Positions 50,191 to 62,347 of a DNA stretch of 64,000 nucleotides are shown here, in pieces. The notes beneath the pieces were generated by a model. It was not told the origin of the DNA, ran no database searches, and worked only from the letters and a program-made list of their open reading frames with translations. This DNA is from Parascedosporium putredinis (lineage: Eukaryota; Ascomycota; Sordariomycetes; Microascales; Microascaceae): assembly GCA_949357655.1 (NCBI GenBank), contig CASHTG010000016.1, positions 2,108,001-2,172,000 on the forward strand, given 5' to 3'. Position numbers and translations under genes: made by a program. Within the stretch, counting starts at the first letter, position 1; the number at the start of each line of letters is the position of its first letter.

Positions 50191-52791
50191 ATGGGCAACA
50201 TGCGTCTTCTATCCACGGAAACCTGGGAATTCCGATACGTTCCGGACCCGGAATCGCGCCCCGCCTACGTTGCCGTGTCGCGCCGATGGCGCCACGGCCA
50301 GGTAACGTACTCTGATCTTGTGCATCGTCGCGAAGACACCCTATCTTCCGACGACTTTGCGTTCTACGTAAAGGCCGCCAGAGCCGCACAGGACGTTGGA
50401 ATCGGATACATCTGGGCCTTTGATCTCTGCGTTGATTCCTCTTCTTCCGCACAGCTGAGCGAGGCCATCGTATGTTCCTATCGCTGGCTTTCCGAGGCTC
50501 ACCACCTCATCGCTTACCTGGACGATCTAGCCCCGATCGACCCGGACCCACCACCATATACGTTTGACGAGCCCGCATGGCGGGCTTGTTCGTGGTTTAC
50601 CAGATGCTGGACACTGCCGGAGCTGCTCGCCCCACCTTCGGTGCGCTTCCATGACCGGACCTGGACTTTCCGCGGATGCAAGACCACGCCTCCGCTTCGC
50701 GAGCTCATCTCTCGCATCACCGACATCCCCACCGCCGCCTTGGCCGACGCCTCTCTCGTCCGCCACTTCTCCGTGGCCAAGCGCATGTCCTGGGCAGCCC
50801 GCCGGTCCTGCTCCAGAGAGGAAGACAGGGCCTACTCCCTCGTGGGGATCATGGACGCCAACATCCCCGTCATCTACGGGGAGGGCGCCACCGCTTTCGT
50901 GCGTCTGCAAGAGGAAATTTGCCGCACGTCGCCCGACATGTCCCTGTTCCTGTGGGACGCCTGCGCCGGCGACCCGCGCCCGTGGAGGGGCGCCTGGGCT
51001 TCGTCTCCGGCCGAGTACTGGCGCTGGATCGGATGCCCGCCCTCTTGGCACGAGCCGCTGCTCTCCAAGAGCGACGTGGTGTGCTCGGGTCGGGGGCTCA
51101 CCATTTTTGGAGATTTTCTCTATAACCCCGAGAGCAGCGGCAACGGGCTCCTCGTGAGGCTCGGCAGTCATCACGCCACGCCGCACCGCACCGCCGTCAT
51201 GAGGCTCTACCGCCTGGGCGAGACCTTTGTGAGGCCCGCCGTCGGCGCTGCCGTGTCCCTGGCTACCGAAAAATGGGCCACGCTACTCACCTCAAGGTGA
51301 CTGTTCGCAAGGACTTGGATCTGAAATCGTCCCGCATGGCGTCCAAGTTCCTGCAGCTGCCGCGGGTACCGCGTCCCGCCGTCTCTGGTCCCACCCCTTC
51401 CCACGTTTGGCCGCCCTCTTCGTGCCCGTCAGGACAGCCCGAGGTTCCTCGGGACCCGGCACTCGCGGCCCAAGAACCGCTGAGCCATTCCGACACTTCG
51501 TCCAGTGGTTCTTCCGCCACCGTCTCGGACGATGGTGGCTTCTCCGTAGATGCCCGGTCTACCATGTCTGAAGGCTTTATGGAAGTCGTTCCCCGGAAGA
51601 AGAAGAAGAGGGCGAACCATGTGCCGCAACAGCTCAGCCGTTCCCAGAAGCGAAGAAAGGTGGAAGCGCAAGATCCAGAAAGTAGAAAAGCGCCGCCTAC
51701 GCCCACTTCTCGTACTCAAGAGGAGACAGTGGAAGAAGCGGAGCAAGTGGAACAAGAGATGAGTGACGGGACCGAACCCGAACCATTCGGAGAAAAGCAA
51801 GAGTTCGATGCCGCTCTGGAAGACCAATCCTCCGAGAGCAACGAAGATGATCTTGTCGACGACGACGACGACGACGACGACGAAATCATCCGTCCACCCA
51901 CCCTCGAACCCAACCACGAATTCCAGAAACTCGTCCCCGAACTCACCCAGCACTCCCTCCTCGAGTTCTCCACCTGGAAAAGCGACAAACAGCCCTTCCT
52001 CGCCCGCCCCGACGGCACCATCACCACCCTACCCCTCCGCCCCCGCGCCCGCCGCTTCGCCTGCCCCGTCTGGCTCGCCGCGGGCGGCGGCGACGAAGCC
52101 GCCGGCCGCGCCCCTTCCGGAAGTGCGTCACCCGCGCCGACCTCGTCTCCGTCCCCGACCTCCTGCGCCACTTGTACGCCCAGCACCGCCAAAACCCCTA
52201 CTGCCCCGCGTGCTACAAAACGTTTTCCGGTCCCGCCGCCACCGCCGCGCGCAACCGCCACATCTACCGCCGCGCGTGCGAGCTCCGCGCCACCCCACCC
52301 CGTCCTCCTCCTCGTCGTCGTCGCCGCTGGACGCCGGTATTCCCAGTGAGCAGCTCGACGACGCGGAGCACGCCTCGTCGTCGGCCGCCGTCGCGGGTGC
52401 TACCGAGGCGGGGCAATGGTACGCTATCTGGGACGTGCTCTTCCGCGGCGGGACGACGACGTCCTCGCGCCCGCGCCCGCGCTCGCCGTACTTTGGCGGC
52501 GGCGGGGCGGAAGAAGAAGAAGAAGAAGATGAAGAACGAGACGTGTGCCTCCAAGTCGCCCTCATGCGGGACTTTTGGCGCGAGGAGGGTCAAGCCGTCG
52601 TCTCCGGCTTTCTCCAGGCTCGCAAGCTCCTGTCCTGGTGCCTGCCCGCCGAGGAGCGGACCCTCTCCGCCCTCTACTCTCTCGTTCAGGACCGTCTCGC
52701 CGACGCCCTGTACGACGAGAGTCTTTATACGTTACGCGTCGCGCCGCCTTTTGGCTGGCTCTGCGCCTACCGCTGCTACCACCTCCCATAA
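50191..52791 (+). CDS. HET-domain protein apparently fused to a C2H2-like zinc-finger module (three apparent 1-base deletions)
   Basis: The start at 50191 has a strong context (CCACCATGG); the open frame extends upstream, but that part is C/T-repeat translation. Residues 1-370 form a HET (heterokaryon incompatibility) domain: MRLLSTETWEF, AYVAVSRRWRHGQVTYSDLV, YIWAFDLCVDSSSSAQLSEA, WFTRCWTLPELLAPPSVRF, SVAKRMSWAARR, EDRAYSLVGIMDANIPVIYG and RLQEEICRTSPDMSLFLWDA. The frame then stops at 51300, but the next frame is open from 51273 with no room for a promoter. It runs through a Ser/Lys/Glu-rich linker and an Asp run (near 51860-51885) into FACPVWLAAGG, RKCVTRADL, YCPACYKTF, HIYRRACELR, QWYAIWDVLF and ALMRDFWREEG, ending at 52791. 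Frames change near 51285, 52115 and 52290, all in the deletion direction. HET proteins trigger incompatibility cell death; the zinc-finger half is uncharacterised. Alternative: two adjacent genes, the first ending at 51300. Confidence 0.7.
51858..51885 (+). repeat. GAC trinucleotide run coding polyaspartate
   Basis: A run of about eight Asp codons in the linker between the HET domain and the zinc-finger module. Confidence 0.85.
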
Positions 52792-54307
52792 GAGATACTG
52801 GAATCCGCTGAGGGCCTTGTTCCCAGCCGCCCAACCAGCACCTGTGTCGGGCCCCGTGCCCGACAACCCCAACGTTCAAGCCTGTCCGAGGGACTCGATT
52901 CTCCCAAACAATGTAGATCAAGTACCCCGGCACGATGGCTCTGCCTCTGGCACTGGGCATCGTGCCCTATGATACGTTATATTTGACACCCCCACCCCCT
53001 CTTCCTCACAAAGGAAAAACAGGGGAAAGAACACGAGAATGCCGAAGCTCCTTTTTTTTGGTCTTGCTTTCCGCTACCGGTATATCCATGTTCACGTTTT
53101 TGTCGCGCGCAGGAATCGAATCAAACAAAAAGGACACCAAAGACCTCGCAGCTCTGAGCTTGGTCCTGGGTGCTCCGCCAACACTGCCCGCTAATATGCG
53201 CACAGATTGACTAGTCCTTCTCTTTTCTCTTCTCCCTCAGCTCCAAAAGTGCCGTGGGATGCCTGTCTGTCGTCTCTTTTCGTGTTTTTACTTCCTGTAG
53301 TCACTCGTTTATCCTTGTACATCCGTATGGGGTTCACATAGGTTCTTTTTCTTCCCTTAGTTTCCCAGTTGTCTTCCAAGATTGTCCCAACTCGACTCAA
53401 CGTTTAAACGTTTATCTCCTTTGGTTTGGCACTCCTCTCACAAGCTTCTGCGGCGCCTTCGTTTTCTTCCCTTCCCCACTCGTTCTATCTATTTTTCTTT
53501 CGTTTCTTAATCCTCCCTGTTTCGTTTTCCTATTTATCCTATGCCAGTGTCTTTCTTCTGCTCTTTATCTTTCCTTACGTCGCTGTTTCTCTCTTAACAA
53601 GTTACCAGGATGAGGCTGGGTCCACACAACAGGACCAGCGAGGCTTTCTTTTGGGGTTTTCCTTTTTTTCTTTTTCTTTCCCGTCTATAGTAGCCAATCG
53701 ATAGTAATGATACTATTTCAAGTCTTCAGCCAGCGGAGCCTTGTTGCGGATTGCGATTTAGTTGCGTGAATCAATGGCCAGTACATGCAGCATTGGGAGC
53801 AGCCATTCTGGAGGCATTCGGCCCATCATCGTGACTGTCCATGGCGGAGGAGCTAACCGCCGAGTTCAACCTATCCTCGAAACGCTTCCGAACCGGTTGG
53901 AGAAAAGCGCAAGGGGGAAAAGAAAAAAAGAAATTTTTCGTCTGCAATGATCAACGATACCACCTTTCGAAAGAAAACAACCATCTCTATACAAAGGCCC
54001 CGACGTAGATAGATACAAAACAGCCATGGTCACTTGTCTCATGGAGCCTGCATCGCAAGCTCGCGCACGCCACACCCTCCTTTTGTGTATCCTCGAGACT
54101 TCCTCCCCCACTCTACCGGCTTTGAGGGAATGCAGCAGCAGATGATCCGCGTCTTTCCATACCCTTCTGCTCCTCCTCAAACCGCAACGTCTCCCCAGAT
54201 TCTCCCCAGGCACCCTCCAGCCTCGAGGGTAACCTTTGATTTCTTCATGTTTCGATAGGAGACTTTTTGGATAAACTAACACCAAAATCACGACTTCTTA
54301 CCCGGGT
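52792..54307. other. Convergent intergenic region between the HET gene and SEC24
   Basis: No gene recognised. T/C-rich sequence at about 53220-53690 fits 3' untranslated and termination sequence. Both flanking genes end here. Confidence 0.55.
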
Positions 54308-57300
54308 TTACCAGTAGTTTGGCCTGAACCCGGCAAAGGATGACACGCCTCCGTCGCCCTTGTCCTCCTTCTTCCTCGAGCCGTTGAGCTGTTTTCACAC
54401 GTAGTTAGCCACTGAGACATACCTATCAAGGGGAAGGGAGGCTATCTCCCGGTGTCAAGACTCACCTCGAGCTGAATAGCCTTGTGCACGTGGACGAGCC
54501 AGTCCACGTAGCTCTGCGCCTCGTTATTCCGGTCCTCCATCAGCATCCTCGCAAACTCGTACTCGGCACCGTCGATACCCTGGCGCGCCAGCTGGATGTT
54601 GGCCGCCTTGGAGCCGCGCTGCACTTTGAAGAACTCGAGAATGTTGCGCACCTGCGCGTTCAAGTGCGTGTCCAGAACCGGCAGCGACGACGTGTAGGCA
54701 TCGAGGCTCTGCAGGGACCGGAAGTCGGGCCCAAACAGGTCGGCGATGAGGTCGGGCGACGTCTGCGCGTGGAACCAGACGAGGCACTGTTGCCCGTTGT
54801 CGACGAGGTACACGCCGCCGGGCTCTACCTTGAAAAGGACGCCCGGATCCCGGGTGGCAGCCGGAGCTCGCCCGTCTCGGAGTCGAGGAAACCGTCGGCC
54901 GGCTCGAGGTTGTGGATCGGTACGATGCGCGGATACAGGTACAGACTGAGCTCTTGCGCGCCAATGGACTGGATCATGCGAAGCTCCTGCACGCGCCTGT
55001 CCGACGTCTCGTTGCCGCCCTTGAAGGCCCGGCACTTGACCAGGCAGAGCGCGTACATGGCAAACTCCTTGAGGCGCTCCGGCAGAATCAGTTGACCCGG
55101 GGGCGCGCTCTGCGACGTAAAGTTCTTGCGGTGGCTCGAGAGGATTTCAATGGTGCGCTCCGAGATCCAGTTGCGCACGTCGCGGAAGTTGCTCGACGTC
55201 GCTGCCAGCTTCGTCACCGCCTCCTTGGCCAGCATGCTGTACACGGCATCCTGGTCCACAAACTTGAGACAGTCGCGCGTGTTCTCGCTCACGCTGGCAA
55301 TCACGTTGCTGCACCTGACGCGGCGCTGGCCATCGGCCGTCGTGTAGAGCAGGGCCGACTGGAAGTGCGCGTCCAGCTTGGCATCGAGCTTTCCATCGTA
55401 TGAAAACTTGATTCCGATGGCCTTGTCGGCATCAAGGACGCCAATCTCCAGATCCGCCCCGAACGAGTGCTGGATAAAGTTGCCATAGTACTCAGCTACC
55501 TGCAAACCCGTCGAGCACCGCACCTTCATGAGAGCCTGGTAACCCGTCTCTCGCGTGACCGCGTGCTTAATCTCCGACGACAACTTGGCGTTGTCACGTC
55601 CACCAATGAAGTTGGGGTAGTAGAACGTCTCGCCGCCAGTGGAAGATGAGACATGGCCTATCGTGGCTACGTCGAGGTAGCCGCCCGATGGCGACGCCAG
55701 GAAGAAGTCGGCACCGACACCCGCAGCAGCCATGCGCTCGCCGAGCTTCGTCCAGAGAGGGTGCTCCGTCGTCAAGAGCTTCTTGTCAATCTCGCCACCG
55801 ACATGTTTTCCGTCGTCGCGCATGAAGAGCCGTCCAGGACCCCATGTGGGAGCGCCGCGGCCGAGCAAATAATCTTACCGCCAGTGGCCTCGAGACCAGC
55901 AAACGCGGCGTTGAGGGCCGGGAGCAGAGCGGGTTCCGCGTTCTTGATCGTGGAGAAGATCATGGGGAGCCGGTTAAGGAGGGCGGTGATGACATCCTTG
56001 GATTCGTACGGGTCGACAAAAGGCCTTCACTCAAGGGCACGAACGGGTCCTCGATGTCAGGCATGATCATCATCTGCGCCTGCTCCAGACCGGGCTTGAC
56101 GTTGTAGAAGTGAATGTCCTTGTCAAAAGTGACAAACCCGACCTTGGCGCCCTTAGGTATCGAGCGCTTGGGCTCACCATCCTCACCCTCCTCGTCGTCT
56201 TCGCCGCCGTAGAGAGACGCCAGGATGCCCTCGCAAAGGCCTCGAGGAAGCCCTTGTTGAAGGACTCCTGGGTCACGTCGATCAAGAAGAGCCAGCGCAG
56301 ACCAACGGGTTCGCGGGTCCAATACTCCTTGGGCACAACAAACTCGACGGTACCGCGAGTGAGCTCGGGGCGCTGATCGCGGTCGACACGGACACCGGCC
56401 GGAGTAGTGGCGCAAAAGTACTCGGAGGGCGTATCGTTGGGGTATGAGCAGAGATTGCACACAAACTTGTTGCCGCCGTTGCGGAACATCATGAAAGGGT
56501 TGATGTATGCGCGGCAGCGTCTGCATCGCGGGGGCCCATCTCACCAAAGTCGAGAATAGGCACGGGTAGCTCTCCGGGCGAGACGGCCGCAAGGGGCTGC
56601 AACACGAGGCCAAGGGGCAGGGAGGTCGAGTTGAGGCCTTCCGCGTTGGCAGGCAGGCTGTTCATGGTCAATCGCGCAAACTTGGGGGACGCGTTACCTT
56701 GATCAAAGGCACGGAACGAGATGGAGGCGGGGAGGCACGTGGCGCTCAAAAGTGGGGTAGGTATTGCGGAAGAAGTACTGCTGCGTGGAATCGCGCATAA
56801 CCGGAATGCTGGGCAGGTCCTCGGCGGAGACGGTGGCGGGACCACCAGGGGCAGCACCAAAGCCAGGACCCCCGACGGAGACGGCGGTTTCCGGAGAAGA
56901 CAGCCCAAGGCCAGCGGGGAGGTAGGTCCGGGAGCAAAAGCCGGGTTGGCAGAAGGAGGGAACTGGCTGCCCTGCGGTCCCAGACCAGGGCTGAGGCCAG
57001 GGCTCATGGCCGGCGTGAAACCCTGCGAAGGGCTTAGGAGCTGCGGGCCGGCACCGGCACCGGCATCGGGAGGAGAAAAGAAACCCGAGGGTGCTCCAGG
57101 AGAGGGCACCGCGCCAAACGCCGAGCCGGGGGCTGCCGGGGCCTCGACATTATGGAACGCATGACGATCCTTCTTCTTCCTTCGCGCAGTGTGATGTATC
57201 TCTCCTCCGAGCGACATACCTCCCATCTGGGCGGCGAGCCCATCATCTGCACCGGGTGTGCCAGCTCCGGCTTGAGGGGGCGCGCCATAGCCATGGGGCT

Positions 57301-57528
57301 GTTGTTGTAGGGGTTGACCAGCCGGCCCGCCGCCGTAGAATTGCTGCTGTCCGGCCGCGGGGCTACCGTAGGGGCGGGGCTGCTACCGTAGGGCGAGGCC
57401 TGCTGATACGGCTGCTGTGCGACGGGCGGGTTGAACTGGGGAGGGGCTGGCTGGGTGGTACGATTGGGATCGTTGGGGTCGATCTGCTCTCCCTGCCCGA
57501 GGGCGTGGTACATCGAATAATCGGCCAT
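54308..57528 (-). CDS. SEC24: Sec24, COPII coat cargo-binding subunit (about nine missing bases)
   Basis: Partner of Sec23 in the inner COPII coat on endoplasmic-reticulum exit sites; it selects cargo for transport to the Golgi. The start at 57528 has an ideal context (GCCACCATGG) and gives the typical MADYSMYHALGQGEQIDPND, then a Pro/Gln/Ala-rich N-terminus. The zinc finger is split by a missing C near 56545 (DFGEMGP / CRRC, then CNLC). The trunk follows (LRWLFLIDVTQESFNKGFLE, GAKVGFVTFDKDIHFYNVKP), then the beta-barrel and helical parts, then the gelsolin-like domain (VYLVDNGQQCLVWFHAQTSP). A 77-base intron at 54389-54465 (GTGAGT donor, GCTAAC branch, ACAG acceptor) precedes the last exon, ending SSFAGFRPNYW. 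Frames change near 57237, 56925, 56740 (two bases), 56545, 56230, 56015, 55855 and 54845, all consistent with deletions. Corrected length is about 1050 residues, slightly above the usual 900-1000. Confidence 0.95.
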
Positions 57529-58661
57529 GGTGGCGGCGGTGAGCGGCAGGGCGTGAGGAGGGGTGGAAGACTAGGTGAGGATTGTCGGGAAAGGGAGCGA
57601 GACGCGCCCAAAGGCTTGGCCTGGCGATGGCTAGCTTCGCTGGAGCTGGATTGAGCACTGCAAAATCACAGACGGTGGATGGCAATTTTAATCGAGGCGT
57701 GGTCGGATGGCCAGGAGCGAGTGCCCAGGTCGCGAAATCACGAGGCGGCGATCTGGAGTTTCTGAAATGTGGCCTGGCGGGACGGGACTTTTAGTACAGG
57801 TGTTAAGATCAATGGGAAGCCGACTCCTTTTAGTCCAATGGCACCAGCACCGAAGCTGTGTCCTCCCCAAGGAAAGGCAAAAGGGGAGCGGGGCAAAAGC
57901 AAAATGCCGAGGCAGCTCACCTAGAAACAGAGAAAAGGCGTTCATAAAATCATAATCAGGGGCATCATATTCATGAGGCGAGAACGGACGGGGTCAATGG
58001 GATGCACAGCTGTGGGAAGCCAGGATGTCATCCGCCTTCGGAAATTTCCAGGTCAGTGGGTGGGTTGAGTTGGTGGGCTGGTGGGCGAGGTGCGGATGGT
58101 GCAGCCAATTTGACCAGGTGGTTTCTCCTGCCGCACCTTCCCTCGCTCGGCGGTTTCCTCAAAGTTCAAAGTGGCATGTGGGACCTGGGGTCAGGGCGGG
58201 CTTGTGGCGCTCCGTGGCGTTTCCCCTTTTTGTCGCGCAACCTGTGGCTTGACACAGTGGGGCAGGAGAGCTCTGAGGATACACTCAAGACACTCTGCCT
58301 GAATGCTGCCTTGCCGAAGATCACCCGATAAGACCTGCAGGATCCAAGCTTGCACCTGCATTTCTTTCCCTGACGCGGAGGATCGAGCGAGCCTTGCTGT
58401 CGCGCGACTGACAGCTTGCCATGATCTCGTTTTTGCCAGCCTCACAAACCAGCCGAATGCGAACCCTTGACAATTGATTCCGTCGCGAACATTTCTCTGC
58501 CGAATTCTCGATATCTCCGACAACGAGCGCCGTAATTTTGAGGGACGTCCCTCGCGACCTACTTTTCCCGATGATTATTGGAGAGAACCAAGCCTGACGA
58601 CGTCAACCTGTCTTAAATGCGAGGCAGCCCAGAGCTGTGTGGCATTCCCTAATCGCCAACC
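57529..58661. promoter_or_regulatory. Divergent promoter region between SEC24 and CFT2
   Basis: These 1.13 kb separate the starts of two housekeeping genes on opposite strands and must hold both promoters. No coding sequence was recognised and no TATA box or specific site stands out by eye. Confidence 0.6.
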
Positions 58662-61626
58662 ATGTTTAATTTTTGCCCGCTACAGGGCGCCTTATCCCAG
58701 TCCCCGCATCGCAATCTCTCCTCGAGCTCGATGGCGGTGTTAAAGTCCTAGTCGGCCTGGGCTGGGACGAGTCTTTCGACCCCAAAAGCTCAAGGAGCTA
58801 GAAAAGTGAGAACATACGCCTTCTTCCCGGGAAGTGAGAAGTGAAACTGACGGCGCGGTGTCCGCAACAGACAAATACAAAGCCAGACCATCTCCCTCAT
58901 TCTCCTCACACATGCCACCGTTGGCCACCTCGCCGCATTTGCGTACTGCTGCAAAAACTTTCCTCGCTTCACACACATACCCGTTTACGCGACAAGACCG
59001 GTCGCCGACCTCGGCCGGGCTCTTCTCCAAGATCTCTACGAATCCACCCCGAAGGCGGCGACAACTATACCCGAATCATCCCTGGCCGAGGCCGCGATAG
59101 CCTTCACCCAGAAGCCCACCATCGCCGAGCAGCTGCTCCTGCAGGCCCCGACGTCGCAGGAGCTCGCCCGCTACTTCTCCATTATCCAGCCCCTCAAATA
59201 CTCACAGCCCCACCAGCCTCTACCGACCCCGGAACGCCCCCTCTCAATGGCTTGACCATCACCGCGTACAACTCGGGCCGGACGTTGGGTGGTACCATGT
59301 GGCATATCCAGCACGGGCTCGAGTCCATCGTGTATGCAGTCGACTGGAACCTTGCGCGAGAGAATGTATTCTCGGGCGCCGCGTGGCTGGGTGGTGCCGG
59401 CGGCGGTGGCGCGGAAGTGATTGAGCAGCTGCGCAAGCCTACGGCCCTCATCTGCAGCAGTCGTGGCGTGGAGAGGCCGTCACAGATGGGTGGCCGGTCC
59501 AAGCGGGACGAACAGCTCATTGGGCTCATCAAATCCTGCGTCACCCGTGGAGGAACCGCGCTCATTCCCGTCGACTCGAGCGCTCGTGTGCTTGAGCTAG
59601 CATACATTCTCGAGCATGCGTGGAGGAAAGACGTCCAGGAACATGGCCCTTTCGAAACAGCAAAGTTGTACCTGACCGGTCGTAGCATGGCCAGCACTAT
59701 TCGGTACGCGAGGACTATGCTGGAGTGGATGGATGACAACATCAACCGAGAGTTCGAGGCGGTACAGGACAATCAACGTCGACCGAATGGGGACGACAAG
59801 GCCGCTAAGGACGGCGGGCCGTTCGACTTCAAATACGTAAAGATTGTCGAGCGCAAGGCTCAGATCCTGAAGCTCCTCTCCGCCAACCAGGACAACGTAC
59901 AGTCCACGGGAAGGGTCATCCTCGCCAGCGACGCATCGCTCGAGTGGGGATACGCCAAGGACTTTTGAAAGGGCTTGCCAAGGACTCCCGTAACGTGCTT
60001 ATCCTTACCGACAAGCCCGGCGCAGTCGCGGACACTCCCACGCTCGCCGGGTCACTATGGGATTTTTGGCAGGAAAGGAAGAACGGCGTTTCCACAGACA
60101 AGACTGACAGCGGAGACGACCTCGAGTTCGTCTACGGAGGCGGCCGCGAGCTGGAGATTCGAGAGGAGACGAGGCAGGCCCTCGAAGGCGAGGAGCTTTC
60201 GCTCTATCAGCAGTGGCTAGCACAGCGCCAGCTGCAAGAGAACGTGCAGGGCGGCGGAGTAGGCGGCATGGAGGCGTCGGCCGACGCCGTCGACGATGCC
60301 TCTTCGGAATCCTCGCTTGAGTCCGAAGACTCGGACGGCGAACAGCAAGGGCGAGTTCTCAACATATCCGCCACCATGGGCCAGGCCCGCAAGGCTGTGC
60401 GAGATGAGGACCTCGGCATCAACATCCTCATGAAGAAGAAGGGCACCTACGATTTCGACGTGGACGGCCGGCGCGGTAGGGATCGCATGTTCCCCTCGCC
60501 GTGAGGCGGAAGCGCTTCGACGAGTTTGGCGAGGTCATCCGCCCCGAGGATTTCCTACGTGCCGAGGAAAAAGTGGACGACGCCCAAGACGCCCTGCACG
60601 CCGCGTCAGGCGGCGACAACGACGTGGCGCTAGGCAAGAAGCGCAGGTGGGAGGACGCCGCGACGAACGCGAGAAACGGCGGCAACAAGCGGCCGAATCT
60701 GAACCGCCGCGTGTCGGAAGAAGGCGCCAAGGCGGACGAGGCGGACGAGTTTGACGACGTCGAGGACGTGGAAGAGGTCGACCCCTCGGGCCCCTCGAGG
60801 CTCGTCGTGTCCACCGAAACCGTCGCCATCAACCTGCGCCTCGCCTACGTCGACTTCAGCGGCCTCCACGACAAGCGCAGCTTAAACATGCTAATCCCGC
60901 TCATCCAGCCCCGCAAGCTCATTCTCGTGGGCGGCTCGCGCGAGGAGACGACGGCCCTCGCCGAGGACTGCCGCAAGCTGCTCGCGCCCTCGCAAAGAAC
61001 GGCGAGGCCAACGTCTTCACGCCCGACGTCGGCGAGATGGTGGACGCCAGCGTGGACACCAACGCCTGGACCCTCAAGCTCGCCGACTCGCTCGTCAAGA
61101 AGCTCAAGTGGCAAAACGTCCGCGGCCTCAGCGTCGTCACCATCACCGGCCAGCTCCTCGGCCTCACCACCGAGGACAAGCCCGCCGCCCCCAACGCCTC
61201 GGCCGAGGACGGCGCCAACAAGCGCCAAAAGACGGCCGACGCCGGCTCGGAATCGCCCGCGCCCGCGCCCGCCAGCGACGCAACCGCCCCCGCTTCCCTC
61301 TCGGCGTCGGGCGCCATCGTCCCCACGCTAGACATACTCTCCAACCTAGCCGTCGCCAAGGCCCGCACGTGGACGCAGCCCCTTCACGTGGGCGACCTGC
61401 GCCTCGCCGACCTCCGCAAGGAGATGCAGGCCGCCGGCTACAGCGCCGAGTTCCGCGGCGAGGGTACCCTCCTCGTCGACGGCGTCGTCGCCGTCCGCAA
61501 GACGGCGGCCGGCAAGATCGAGGTCGTCGGTACGGCGGGCGATGGCATCATGGCTGCGCGCCAAAGGGCACGCTCTACGAGGTCCGCAAGGTGATTTATA
61601 GAAACTTGGCTGTTGTCGGGGCATAA
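58662..61626 (+). CDS. CFT2: Cft2/CPSF100, cleavage and polyadenylation factor subunit (seven apparent 1-base deletions)
   Basis: Nuclear pre-mRNA 3'-end processing subunit and pseudo-nuclease partner of Ysh1/CPSF73. The start at 58662 gives MFNFCPLQGALSQSP, typical of the family. A 65-base intron lies at 58806-58870 (GTGAGA donor, CTGAC branch, ACAG acceptor); exon 2 begins QIQSQTISLILLTHATVGHL. The metallo-beta-lactamase His/Asp motif reads HATVGH, so the metal ligands are degenerate, as known for Cft2. Next come GLTITAYNSGRTLGGTMWHI, ESIVYAVDWNLARENVFSGA and the beta-CASP part (PTALICSSRG, RVLELAYILEHAW). After an acidic, basic-patch linker (RRKRFDEFGEVIRPEDFL), the C-terminal domain ends GTLYEVRKVIYRNLAVVGA. 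Frames change near 58695, 58785, 59240, 59965, 60495, 60990 and 61560; a missing base restores each. Corrected length is about 970 residues, normal for filamentous fungi. Confidence 0.95.
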
Positions 61627-62248
61627 GAGGCGGTGTCTTTTTCCCTTCTTGTTCCTTTGATTCCATACGTTTTTTCTTTCCGGTGAATCTCTCTTTTTCT
61701 CCCTCACCTTGTTGACGGTTTATACTCTTTTCAATCGTGTTTCCCGGTTTCTCAATCTCATTTCCTCGCCGCATTTGTATCTTTTCTTCTTCCCCTTTTA
61801 CTTGTTCTTATGCTTGTGTTACATGGCCAGCTTGTATGGAAAAGGAGAAAAAAACGCAAGAGAGAGGAGGGGAGGTAGTCAGAGGATGCAGGATATGTAT
61901 CATAGTACGAACGGAAGACTCACGAGAGAGAAAGAGAAAAAGTAAGGGGAACGGATAGTTCACGATGCACACACATACTCAAACCCACTTTGAATTGATT
62001 TAATGATATCCGATTCTCTAAACGCTAGCCCTTGGACTCCTCTTGACAAGAAACAGTAAAGGAAGTAAGAAAAAAGAAAAACAGACTCCGTAGCCCAATG
62101 TGTCGCTTCTTCCCCCTCATCCCGTTCGGTTTGAGCAAACACAGCAACAACGTGTGCCCCAGCATAGAGTGCTCTCTGCACTGCCCGCCAGTCAACTGGA
62201 TAACCTCCTGCTTCAATCAAGACCTAGATCATTGTGCTCGTGTCCATG
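61627..62248. other. Convergent intergenic region downstream of CFT2
   Basis: T/C-rich sequence follows the CFT2 stop, as expected for a 3' untranslated region. No gene recognised. The gene on the other side ends at 62348, or possibly 62249 if its terminal TAG is not genuine. Confidence 0.55.
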
Positions 62249-62347
62249 CTAGTCCCCTTCCCCGGCGTGATCGTCGGAAATGCCCTCGGCCGCGACGTCC
62301 TCCACCATTTCAACCTGGGCTTCCTCCTCCCCAGCCTCGTCCGAGCT

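Noticed and set aside
53095..53130. Minus-strand GATTCGATTCC resembling a tRNA B box
   Set aside because: The would-be T-stem arms do not pair.
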